From UBA2266 sp964406945 (lineage in GTDB: Bacteria; Planctomycetota; Phycisphaerae; Sedimentisphaerales; Anaerobacaceae), in assembly GCA_964406945.1 (NCBI GenBank), contig CAYOTO010000066.1, positions 1-15,363 on the forward strand: a stretch of DNA of 15,363 bases. The letters run 5' to 3'. The notes under the pieces are model-generated. The model searched no databases and was not told the DNA's origin. It saw only the letters and a program-made list of their open reading frames with translations. Each line of letters opens with the position of its first letter. Position 1 is the stretch's first letter. Positions 1 through 6,099 of the stretch are shown piece after piece. The translations under genes were made by a program, and so were the position numbers.

Positions 1-30
1 ATTCGAACCTCCGACCTCCGGGTTATGGGC
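1..30 (-). tRNA. Partial tRNA, CAT anticodon (initiator-Met-like), 3' half only
   Basis: On the minus strand positions 27 to 1 read CATAA, CCCGG, AGGTC, GGAGG, TTCGAAT. This is an anticodon CAT with following AA, the 3' strand of the anticodon stem, a five-base variable loop, and the T stem and T loop. The three C of the anticodon stem and the AGGTC variable loop resemble bacterial initiator tRNA. The acceptor end lies outside the window. The 5' half is missing: the bases preceding the anticodon should be CT but are CC, and no D-arm follows further up. The gene therefore breaks in the anticodon loop, a common crossover point for tyrosine integrases. It could be an attachment-site remnant rather than a working tRNA. 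Confidence 0.6.
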
Positions 31-148
31 TGCAGTAGCCCGGATTCCATAAGTTCAGGAAAGTACGTAACTTATAGAAATGGCAACACTTTAGAGACAA
101 CAAATCATATCAGCATATTCAACATATTGATCATGTTACGCACAAGTT

Positions 149-168
149 TAGTTGCAAATTAGTTGCAA
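149..168. repeat. Two 9-bp direct repeats one helical turn apart
   Basis: TAGTTGCAA occurs at 149-157 and 160-168, an 11-bp period. Beside a tRNA fragment this spacing resembles integrase arm-type binding sites. Nothing in the sequence proves that role. Confidence 0.35.
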
Positions 169-200
169 GTCAAGTCCTTTGTTTGACTGTGTTTGATAAT

Positions 201-246
201 TTGGCCCTACGGCCTCATCCTTGAGGCAAGGCGAGGCCGAGGCCCA
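201..246. repeat. Long compound hairpin
   Basis: The arms at 201-216 and 232-246 are complementary over about 15 bp with one mismatch and one bulge (GGCCTC against GAGGCC at the inner end, TTGG against CCAA at the outer end). The loop contains a second small stem, CCTTG/CAAGG around AGG. The plus side runs into a T-rich stretch (TTTTGTTTTGG), so it could terminate plus-strand transcripts. It could also be a structured site of the neighbouring island. Confidence 0.45.
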
Positions 247-696
247 AAATGTCGGTTTTGTTTTGGCGTATTACACACCATGTTCTAAAAGAGCCTTCAG
301 GCCCAATCTGCCCGACAAAAAGTAGTCCCATCTCTCTTTGACAAGCGCATATAGTCCTGAAACATTACAGCAGTAGATCAAAACAGGCAATCATTTTCAT
401 TTGTAACGAAAATAAATCATGCCATAACAAGGACTTACAAACGATGAATATTCGTACCGCACGGGACATCGCGGTCCTTATCAGCTGTAATTTTGATCCA
501 TTGTGCGAATATGTGACAAACATGAAAACCCTGGAACCGTTGCTAAAAAGTGTGCGCAAGAAGTTGACCAACAGTTCCAGGGCGACTAATACACTGCATA
601 CGTTGATAACATCGCATTACGTCCAAAAGCATACTTCAAGTTCTCGCGTGGTTCGTGACTCATTCTCCTAAAATCGTCTCATCACGAGAGCTATGG

Positions 697-1227
697 TCAC
701 TTAGGAGCCGCAAGGCGCGGCACTTCCGTGTCTTGAAATCTCCATCTGCACTGGGCAATAAACGAGCAGATACAAGTTAGAATGGCTATGAGACAAATAA
801 AGGCGAACCAGTACACAGCGGCGGCAATGAGTATGGCTAGGATCCAGGCAAATTCACCCAGTCTTTGTTTTGGGTGGCTTGATACAGGTCTATCGTCGGC
901 ATCAAGCTTGTCGAGCCCATCGATGTTGGCAATGTATTGCGAACACTGTGAAACAGAAGGAGCGCGAGGTGCCGGCGCTGGAATAGAGAGTATCAGCATG
1001 AACGGAATCACGGAAACTGCGAAACAAAAGCTAAGGAGCATTACTGGGCAGAACCGATCATAGGCTAGCCCGTTAATCCACCATTTGCCAAAATACGTCT
1101 TCTCTAGACGAGCCACAATGAAGCGTATGATCAGCATAGCCACAAAGGCAAGTGGTATTATAGACACGGTATATATCACTGCTGCATCAGGAGATGCCGC
1201 CAGCACTCGGCTCAACAACTTCAGCAT
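697..1227 (-). CDS. Small membrane protein of unknown function
   Basis: The product is about 176 residues and I do not recognise a family. Three strongly hydrophobic stretches are visible. One is near the N-terminus (VSIIPLAFVAMLIIRFIV), one lies at about residues 63-85 (VMLLSFCFAVSVIPFMLIL), and one near the C-terminus (WILAILIAAAVYWFAFICLI, running on through AILTCICSF). The stretch between the second and third is polar with several Pro, Ala and Asp residues. I choose the ATG at 1227 because GGAG at 1236-1239 lies 8 nt upstream; the frame also has a TTG two codons earlier that is too close to that site. It stands alone between the tRNA fragment and the intron remnant, so it may be island cargo. 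Its reading frame, start site and membrane pattern support a real gene, but no homology is claimed. Confidence 0.6.
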   Translation of the reverse strand: MLKLLSRVLAASPDAAVIYTVSIIPLAFVAMLIIRFIVARLEKTYFGKWWINGLAYDRFCPVMLLSFCFAVSVIPFMLILSIPAPAPRAPSVSQCSQYIANIDGLDKLDADDRPVSSHPKQRLGEFAWILAILIAAAVYWFAFICLIAILTCICSFIAQCRWRFQDTEVPRLAAPK

Positions 1228-1233
1228 AGTCAA

Positions 1234-1976
1234 TGCTCCACATGCATTTTCACATAGGCAATTATATTGTATGGCACGACTCTCAGCAATGGATTAGTGC
1301 CGACTCGCCTGCAAATTCAGTATTAACCACGTATATGAATGCCGCTACACACCAAATATACGGCCCTGCCGTATTGCAAAAAAGTCGAGTTTTTATCGAT
1401 TCGAATAGAGAGTACCAACGCAATTAAAAATGTCTGGACACACCTGTTTGCTTGAGCAAATGCTTAAAGTCAAGACCGCAATAATCACTCGGCCTATTCC
1501 TCGTCAGCTGCCAAAACGAGTAGTTTCCGCACTTGCTAGAGCGCAGCTATTTTGCTCTTTTGATTTCGTAGGTTCGCATGATCGCGGCTCGTAAGCGTCC
1601 TAACCTAATCCGTGCTCTCGAGCCGCAATGGCTGGGGTGTGTCTGGCTTCAAGGCAGGCCGCGCCAGCCACCTTTTTGCGCACAAACACTTAATCTGGTG
1701 CGTTCACATCACGAGCCTGCGTTTTCGTGTAGGCTGTTTTTGCATGCTTACCCTACTTCAAAGGCATTCGCAACCCCTTACAGAAGGACAATTCCAGGGA
1801 AACATTGTCTCAGCACATTTTCGAGCGAGGTTTTTCATGATTTACCTGACCGTTTACTCTACCCTACGTGCCTCTTCACTGCTTACGTCTGCATCATGAC
1901 CCTGTGTTACGTGAAGTGTTGACTTTAAAGACATTCAACTTCTTATCCGACAAGACCGCGTACTGAAATTTATTCG
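1234..1976. other. Stretch without a supported gene
   Basis: A plus-strand frame of 114 codons (1578-1922) and an overlapping 95-codon frame (1612-1899) exist. Their products are rich in Cys, His, Pro and Arg, have no domain I recognise, and lack a convincing ribosome binding site. The stretch ends at the truncated domain-I-like sequence of the group II intron remnant, so some of it may be decayed mobile-element DNA. Confidence 0.4.
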
Positions 1977-2077
1977 CGCTCCCGCCCATCGTAACAGTCC
2001 TTGCCGTCCGGCTAATGGTTCCCGCTACCGGGCCCATAGAGGACTTACACCTCCAAGTAGGTGTGCCCTGCAGGGCA
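1977..2077 (-). ncRNA. Group II intron domain-I-like fragment
   Basis: Read on the minus strand, this stretch contains GAGGTGTAAGTCCTC, a small hairpin of the kind found in domain I of bacterial group II introns. A stretch TAGCC...GGCAAGG then follows, with a similar order to the AGCC/GGCAAGGGTGTCC region downstream in such introns. It opens with a perfect 14-bp palindrome (2064-2077). The similarity is from memory of conserved intron text, not from a covariance-model search. The sequence stops resembling domain I near 1977. It sits immediately 3' of domain VI, the reverse of normal intron order. Confidence 0.42.
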
Positions 2078-2115
2078 ATCGGGTAGGAGGCGGGATTGCT
2101 CCCGCCGTCCTCCCA
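2078..2115 (-). ncRNA. Group II intron domain VI with branch-point A and 3' end
   Basis: On the minus strand GGCGGGA-GCAA-TCCCGCC forms a 7-bp stem capped by a GCAA tetraloop. Below it GGGAGGA pairs with TCCTACCC, leaving one unpaired adenosine (complement of position 2084), the expected branch point. The intron would end with CCCGAT at about 2078, about six bases past the bulged A, which is close to the usual distance. The single-A bulge in an otherwise paired helix is strong evidence for domain VI. Confidence 0.75.
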
Positions 2116-2116
2116 C

Positions 2117-2149
2117 ACCACCGGGCATACGGTTCCGTACCACGGCGGT
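2117..2149 (-). ncRNA. Group II intron domain V
   Basis: The minus strand gives a 33-nt hairpin. Its lower helix is ACCGCCG against CGGTGGT (with a G-U pair), then comes an internal bulge, then an upper helix GTACG/CGTAT closed by GAAC. The CGC near the 5' side fits the catalytic triad position. It starts just after the maturase stop codon and is followed by domain VI, which is the canonical order in bacterial introns. Confidence 0.8.
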
Positions 2150-2437
2150 TCATGTAGTACTTTGCAGACGTTGCCGCTGATCGAGCAGCGACACAAGACC
2201 AAGTTTCTCAAAGTAGCTCTTGGGGTAACATGCGTGCATATGAGAGGCCCCGGAATTCCACCACGGGCCGCGGCCGTTCATCGCCGATTTCAACGCACGA
2301 TGCTTATCCAAACCACGTCTCATCAGGTTGCGGGCACGCGTGAAGGTGCGTTTCCATTGACGCCAAAGAATACAACGGAGTTTACGCCGGATCCAGCCGT
2401 CCAGGTCCTCGAAAACGCCCTTTACCTCCGCCAGCTG
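2150..2437 (-). pseudogene. Group II intron maturase/reverse transcriptase, C-terminal remnant
   Basis: Only 95 codons remain, from CAG at 2437 to TGA at 2152-2150. They begin QLAEVKGVFEDLDGWIRRKL and continue with CILWRQWKR, RARNLMRRGL and PKSYFEKLGLVSLLDQ. This is the maturase domain at the C-terminus of group II intron-encoded proteins (GIIM type), which binds intron RNA for splicing. The reverse transcriptase domain and everything before the maturase motif are gone. The codon just upstream is an in-frame TGA belonging to the IS91-type element, so the break is the insertion point. Domain V follows the stop directly, as in intact introns. The piece cannot act as a protein on its own. Confidence 0.85.
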
Positions 2438-2467
2438 TCAAGGGGCGCTTAAAAAGAATTAAGAGTT

Positions 2468-2491
2468 TTTGTGTCGCGGAGCCGACACAAA
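2468..2491. repeat. Stem-loop near the IS91-type element end
   Basis: TTTGTGTCG at 2468-2476 pairs perfectly with CGACACAAA at 2483-2491 around a six-base loop. It lies about 30 nt inside the end downstream of the transposase gene, where IS91 elements have their replication-origin end with secondary structure. The symmetric A/T flanks mean it could also act as a terminator. Confidence 0.6.
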
Positions 2492-2766
2492 TGCTCTGTT
2501 GGACTGAACCGGGGGGCGGGCCTTTGGAGTTTTAATGAGCAGATGGATTAACGCTCAGTCGTCAGTGGTAGGTATATTGGTGAGATTTGATGTCGTTGGA
2601 GAGGGCGTTGGTTGATCAGTTGGACAAGACAGACTGGTTATCACATGGTCTAAGTGACGGACATTGATTGTATTCTCGCAGCATGGATGCACCGGCATTG
2701 TCATACGAGCCGGAACTGTACGAGTTAGATTTGACTTGTCGACGGATGAGATTAAGGTAAGCTTTG
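2492..2766. other. Noncoding interior of the IS91-type element
   Basis: This is the stretch between the end stem-loop and the transposase stop codon. Short frames on both strands cross it (2555-2839 minus, 2664-2876 plus) and run into the transposase gene. Neither has a ribosome binding site or recognisable residues. I see no further structure. Confidence 0.4.
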
Positions 2767-3870
2767 TCATGGTGGTGCTCTCCGTTGGCGTGGTAGGTGC
2801 CTTATCCAGACGAGTGTGCCCTTGTGGCAGTATGGGCATTGGTTGGCTTGTGATGACGGGGGCGCCGCCACATTAACGTCTTCTTCAAATCGAACCTGAT
2901 CATTATTGTCCGTTTTCGCCAAGCGGTCCTGCATTTTTTTTAAGTGCTTGCGATTTGAAGGACTCCATAGCCCATAGTAGCGAACTTTGTGCACCCCCTT
3001 GGGCAGCACATGTTGTAGAAAACGCCGAATAAACTCTGTGGCGCTGACTGTCATTGTTTTGCTTTGAGTGCTGCCGGAGTGCTTATACCTAAAGGTGACT
3101 TTACCGTTCTGGGCAGAGATGATTCTGCTGTTTGTGATAGCAATCCGGTGGACGTAACGTGCAAGATAGTCCAGGACTTTACGAGTTCCCTGGGCAGCCG
3201 GTTTACAGTAAACGACCCAGTCCTTTTGCCATATAGATTCCGGCAACTGAATATCTTTGAATTGTCTGCGAATATCATCGAGGAAGATACCGCGAAACAG
3301 TTTCGACAAGGCTTTGACGGGAACCAGGTAGTCATCCCTGGCACATAACCATTTTTGGTGGTCTGAGGATACGCCTCCGCCGGTGACCAGGCAGTGTACG
3401 TGGGGGTGATAAGCAAGATTTGAGCCCCATGTATGCAGAACGGCCATAACGCCGGGAAGGCCGCCGAGATAGCGTGGATCGGCAGCCAGCTTGATGACCG
3501 AATGAGCCGCGGACCTGAGGAGGATGCCGTAAACCCGCTTCTGATGCAGGCGCGCAAATCGTCTGAGCTCATGCGGTAGAGTAAAGATCACATGATAATA
3601 CCGTACCGACAAGAGTTCTTGTTCCCGCCCCTGCAGCCATGCTTGGGTATCGCTGCTATGGCATTTCGGGCAACTGCGGTTACGACAGGAGTGATATGAA
3701 TAATGCTGCCGACCGCACTGGTTGCATTCAAACACATGACCGCCCATGACGGGAGTGCGGCATCTGAGTATATCCTCGAACGCACGTCGATGGCTCGGCA
3801 GCATCTTGTCGCCAAACCTTTGCAGATACTCAGTGCCGTAGCCTCTGAAAACATCTGCCACTTCTACCAC
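2767..3870 (-). CDS. IS91-family HUH transposase
   Basis: This 367-residue rolling-circle transposase nicks single-stranded element ends and joins them covalently through tyrosine. The N-terminal zinc-binding region has Cys at 49, 52, 62, 67 and 70 (CNQCG, then NRSCPKC). The metal-binding HUH motif is HPHVH at 155-159. The catalytic region is YLARYVHR with Tyr 235 and Tyr 239, the two-tyrosine pattern of the family. Length is close to that of well-kept relatives, and a CPYCHKG segment lies near the C-terminus. All expected residues are present, so it may be active. The start is GTG at 3870, 17 bp after the recombinase stop, with no clear ribosome binding site. Translation is therefore probably coupled to the upstream recombinase gene. 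Confidence 0.9.
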   Translation of the reverse strand: MVEVADVFRGYGTEYLQRFGDKMLPSHRRAFEDILRCRTPVMGGHVFECNQCGRQHYSYHSCRNRSCPKCHSSDTQAWLQGREQELLSVRYYHVIFTLPHELRRFARLHQKRVYGILLRSAAHSVIKLAADPRYLGGLPGVMAVLHTWGSNLAYHPHVHCLVTGGGVSSDHQKWLCARDDYLVPVKALSKLFRGIFLDDIRRQFKDIQLPESIWQKDWVVYCKPAAQGTRKVLDYLARYVHRIAITNSRIISAQNGKVTFRYKHSGSTQSKTMTVSATEFIRRFLQHVLPKGVHKVRYYGLWSPSNRKHLKKMQDRLAKTDNNDQVRFEEDVNVAAPPSSQANQCPYCHKGTLVWIRHLPRQRRAPP

Positions 3871-3887
3871 GGCGGTTCAACGGCAGA

Positions 3888-4730
3888 TCAATGACGCGTC
3901 ATGAGCTTGTTGACCTTCGTCTGTACATCCGCCATGGTGCTCTGGGACAGGTGCATATAGATAAACGTAGTCTTCAGGCTCCTGTGGCCTAAGAGCGCTT
4001 GAATGGCTCGCAGATGAACGCCAGCATCCAAAAGATGTGTGGCGTACGAATGCCGAAGCGTGTGACAGGTGACCTTCTTGCGTATATTGCTTTGCCAGAG
4101 TGTTGCCTTAAGGCAGCGTCGCACTGCGCCGCTGGTTATGGCAGTATCGCCTCTTCTTGAGGGAAACAGCCATGTCTTCGGCCTGTGTTCGGCCCAGTAC
4201 TCCCGTAGTTGGACCAACGTTTGAGTAGGCAGAGGCACTGATCGATCCTTGTTGCCCTTGCCGTTGCGCACCCAGATGACCTTTCGCTGACTGTCAATGT
4301 CGTCGAGGCGAAGATTCACGGCCTCGGAAACCCGCAGACCACAGGTGTACATCAACGTCAGACTCATGCGTGCCTCCGGCCTGCGGACCTGATCCAATAA
4401 GTTCCAGACCTCATCCTGGCTCAATATGATCGGCAGCCTCTTGTCGGTCCTTACCCGAGTCAGTTGTAGTAAACGCCATTCTCGGCCAAGTGTTTTTTGA
4501 TACAGGAACTTGATGGCAAATAGATGCAGCTTGAAAGTGCTCTTTGCGAATTTCTTGGTCTCGGTCAGATAGAGCAGATAGTCTTTGATCTGCTCTTCGG
4601 TGATTCGGTCGGGCCGGCGGTTGTAGTGCTTGGCCAGAGCCGCGATGGCCTCCAAATACCGTGCCTGTGTGCCTGTTGCCAACCCTCTGAGCTTCATGTC
4701 CTCGATCATTCGGTCTTTAAGGTTTTTCAT
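3888..4730 (-). CDS. Tyrosine recombinase (phage integrase family) of the IS91-type element
   Basis: This site-specific recombinase is about 280 residues long. In numbering from the first possible ATG at 4736, residues 5-90 form the SAM-like core-binding domain. The catalytic domain has Arg 135 (CGLRVSEA), Lys 160 (NGKGNKD), His 225 and Arg 228 (HTLRHSYATHLL), His 251 (LLGHRS) and the nucleophile Tyr 260 (TTFIYMH), so the RKHRHY set is complete. The ATG at 4730 is preferred because GGAG lies 7 nt before it; the ATG at 4736 is only one base from that site. The gene is first in a two-gene unit with the transposase. A 10-bp inverted repeat in the leader could hide its ribosome binding site. It may resolve or integrate element intermediates, but its job in IS91-type elements is not established. 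Confidence 0.9.
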   Translation of the reverse strand: MKNLKDRMIEDMKLRGLATGTQARYLEAIAALAKHYNRRPDRITEEQIKDYLLYLTETKKFAKSTFKLHLFAIKFLYQKTLGREWRLLQLTRVRTDKRLPIILSQDEVWNLLDQVRRPEARMSLTLMYTCGLRVSEAVNLRLDDIDSQRKVIWVRNGKGNKDRSVPLPTQTLVQLREYWAEHRPKTWLFPSRRGDTAITSGAVRRCLKATLWQSNIRKKVTCHTLRHSYATHLLDAGVHLRAIQALLGHRSLKTTFIYMHLSQSTMADVQTKVNKLMTRH

Positions 4731-4734
4731 TTTC

Positions 4735-4799
4735 ATGCTCCTTCAGTAGAAACGACCATCATTCGCACCCAACCAATCGGGGTACCTCAGAAGGAGCAT
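4735..4799 (-). promoter_or_regulatory. Leader inverted repeat covering the recombinase ribosome binding site
   Basis: ATGCTCCTTC at 4735-4744 and GAAGGAGCAT at 4790-4799 are perfect 10-bp inverted arms with 45 bp between them. In the minus-strand transcript the second arm holds the Shine-Dalgarno sequence (GAAGGAG) and the first ATG. The stem would block ribosome access. It would also be expressed only if transcription begins above 4799. The role is inferred. Confidence 0.5.
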
Positions 4800-4870
4800 A
4801 AGGCAGAACGCCTCCATAAGAACAGGCAAGATGGAAGTCTCCCTACCGCAATAGCACCAAAGCCAAGACT

Positions 4871-4900
4871 ACCGCGAAGCGGTTTAGTCCAATCGACTAA
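4871..4900. repeat. Pair of small hairpins, possible IS91-type upstream end
   Basis: ACCGC-GAA-GCGGT (4871-4883) is followed directly by TTAGT, seven bases and ACTAA (4884-4900). Two adjacent perfect 5-bp stems fit the structured terminus of an HUH element. The exact end cannot be fixed from one copy. Confidence 0.35.
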
Positions 4901-4903
4901 TAA

Positions 4904-5203
4904 TCGAAGAAATCACTGGCTGGTTTTAACGCGCCCATTGACATGTACTCGATGGTGTGGCTGTGGTACATCAATCAAAAGACCTGCCGCAGGTATTATA
5001 CTGTTCAGCCGTGGTACCCAGGTAAGTCGGCTCCGAGCTTTGCCGATGCGTTGAGTTGCCTTCGCCGCCAGTTGTGGCAGGAAAGAATTAAATACATGTT
5101 CGGTATTTCCGCCCCGCCAGACGCTGCACTTTTACCCCGCCCTTTACAGGCTTTACTAACGGCTCGCGGATATCTACCCACAAAAAAAAGAGGTCACGCA
5201 TAG
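4904..5203 (+). pseudogene. Transposase C-terminal remnant (IS701/DDE_5-like)
   Basis: The open frame begins after TAA at 4901-4903 and ends with TAG at 5201-5203. It includes LAGFNAPIDMYSMVWLWY, then QPWYPGK and APSFADALSCLRRQLWQERI. The order of a hydrophobic Y-x-x-V-x-L-W-Y strand, then WY-x-x-K, then SFAD-x-x-x-x-LRR matches, from memory, the C-terminal end of DDE transposases of the IS701/DDE_5 type. The catalytic part is missing. The last 30 or so codons overlap a 42-bp IS21-type end and are not native to this gene. The family assignment is moderate. Confidence 0.5.
5107..5148 (-). repeat. Solo IS21-type element end, copy 1
   Basis: These 42 bp match 14870-14911 with two mismatches, in the same orientation. 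On the minus strand the sequence starts TGTAAAGGGCGGGG, and TGT is the usual first triplet of IS21 ends. The body of the element would lie at lower coordinates but is gone; the sequence diverges below 5107. The repeated motif GGGCGG(A/G)(A/G)TAAAA is seen twice at the other copy. Confidence 0.6.
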
Positions 5204-5220
5204 GAGTACTATACGTGACC
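5182..5220 (-). terminator. Rho-independent terminator of the LuxR-type regulator gene
   Basis: On the minus strand GGTCACGTAT and ATGCGTGACC form a 10-bp stem with one mismatch around a nine-base loop. TC and eight T follow. It lies about 55 bp past the stop codon of the regulator at 5274 and ends leftward transcription of this cluster. Confidence 0.85.
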
Positions 5221-5273
5221 GGGAAGGAAGAACATAAACCACGGACTCATTGCCGTATCTGTGTATCCTGGTT

Positions 5274-5891
5274 CTAACTGTCGTTTTCCGGACGCCACAA
5301 ACCCAGCTTAATGGCTTTTGTGACCAAACCTATGTGGGTATGAACGTTTAGTTTCTTCATTATGCGGCGGCGGTGGTCTTCAATTGTTCTGACGGCGCGC
5401 CTCCTCATGTCCGCGATCTCCTTGTTGGTCTTGCCTTCCAGTACAGCCAAAAGGATCTCCAACTCAATCTTAGTAAGAGGATTTTCTGGAGGACGCCTGA
5501 ACTGACGCGGCGGAGCTTGAGCCAACGTCTTCTCTATTATCTGTAACAGCTTGCGTTTTGCCACCGGCTTGACAAGAAAATTAGCGGCGCCCGCCTGCAT
5601 TGCTGCAACTGCCTGAGGAATGCCGCCATTACGGCTCAGCACAACCACAGGAAGCGAAGGCATTATGCGCTTTGCAGTTTTGAGGAGCTTCATGCCGCCC
5701 ATATCGGGAAGCTTCATCTCTGTAAGCAAAATATCGCATTTTTCGTGCTGAAGCTGAAAGATGCATTGCAAGCCCTCTGAGAAGCACCCGACCTGGTAGC
5801 CGTTGGACTCGAGTGCCTTTTGTGCGGCTTTTCGAACTCTTGCTTCACTATCGACAAAGAATACCTGCTTAGGTCTTACGTGTGCCACCAT
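5274..5891 (-). CDS. LuxR/FixJ-type response regulator with Glu at the phosphorylation site
   Basis: The product is 205 residues, a receiver domain (about 8-125) and a LuxR-type DNA-binding helix-turn-helix (about 140-200: LTKIELEILLAVLEGKTNKE, then RTIEDHRRRIMKKL). The receiver is unusual. At the phospho-acceptor position the motif is LLTEMKLPDMGG, with Glu 58 in place of Asp. The acidic pair is D14-S15 instead of two acids. The switch Ser (VVVLSRNG) and Lys (LVKPV) are kept. Glu for Asp often mimics the phosphorylated state, so the protein may be constitutively active or respond to another signal. The ATG at 5891 has AGAGGA very close; the GTG at 5888 is an alternative start with better spacing. 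A terminator follows at 5182-5220. Its receiver resembles that of the lone receiver at 6100-6495. Confidence 0.9.
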   Translation of the reverse strand: MVAHVRPKQVFFVDSEARVRKAAQKALESNGYQVGCFSEGLQCIFQLQHEKCDILLTEMKLPDMGGMKLLKTAKRIMPSLPVVVLSRNGGIPQAVAAMQAGAANFLVKPVAKRKLLQIIEKTLAQAPPRQFRRPPENPLTKIELEILLAVLEGKTNKEIADMRRRAVRTIEDHRRRIMKKLNVHTHIGLVTKAIKLGLWRPENDS

Positions 5892-6099
5892 TTCCTCTAG
5901 TCGTGAACAGCTCTTATTGTGGGAGCAAATTCCTGTTACTATTTTTGTCGATTACCGTGATTCACAAAATTACGGATGGTACTTGTTTTACATACAACAA
6001 CTGGGAAAGCTATGAGCGCCACCAGTTCGCTGATTAAGCCGACGGATACATAACTATCCTGCAGTTGGCTTCTAAGAGGGCATTCGGTTGTCGTTATAG

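Larger units (their letters stand above)
61..696. other. Stretch without a supported gene
   Basis: Apart from the direct repeats and hairpin listed separately, I see nothing I can name here. A 75-codon plus-strand frame at 444-671 has an ATG about 8 nt after AAGGA, but its product has no recognisable domain and a minus-strand frame covers part of it. A TTGACA at 338-343 is followed 17 bp later by a poor -10. I do not call a gene. Confidence 0.4.
2438..4905 (-). mobile_element. IS91-type HUH element with accessory tyrosine recombinase
   Basis: The element carries a tyrosine recombinase followed by an HUH transposase, both on the minus strand. The end at 2438 is sharp: the maturase reading frame stops there and TCAAGGGGCGC begins, including CAAG at 2439-2442. 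IS91 elements are known to target short GAAC/CAAG-type sequences. A 9-bp stem lies about 30 nt inside this end. The far end is uncertain. I place it near 4905, after two small hairpins (4871-4883 and 4884-4900) and before the open frame of the next transposase remnant. No target duplication is expected for this family, and none is seen. From memory, several IS91-family members carry an integrase-like second gene. Confidence 0.7.

Noticed and set aside
1..60. tRNA interrupted by a short intron or group I intron
   Set aside because: An anticodon-stem-like CCGGGCT occurs nine bases away, but no D-arm follows and no 5' exon is found. A broken tRNA at an attachment site explains it better.
444..671. 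75-codon plus-strand frame with an upstream AAGGA
   Set aside because: No recognisable domain, a competing minus-strand frame covers part of it, and the promoter match is weak. Kept only as a remark in the intergenic entry.
1578..1922. 114-codon plus-strand frame in the long gene-free stretch
   Set aside because: Cys/His/Pro/Arg-rich composition, an overlapping frame of similar length and no convincing ribosome binding site make it look like chance.
4735..4799. Inverted arms as the core crossover site of the tyrosine recombinase
   Set aside because: Core sites have arms separated by about 6-8 bp; here the gap is 45 bp, and one arm coincides with the ribosome binding site.
4524..5054. 176-codon plus-strand frame across the recombinase start
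   Set aside because: The first part is antisense to the recombinase gene, and the rest is out of frame with the transposase remnant, which carries the family-like residues.
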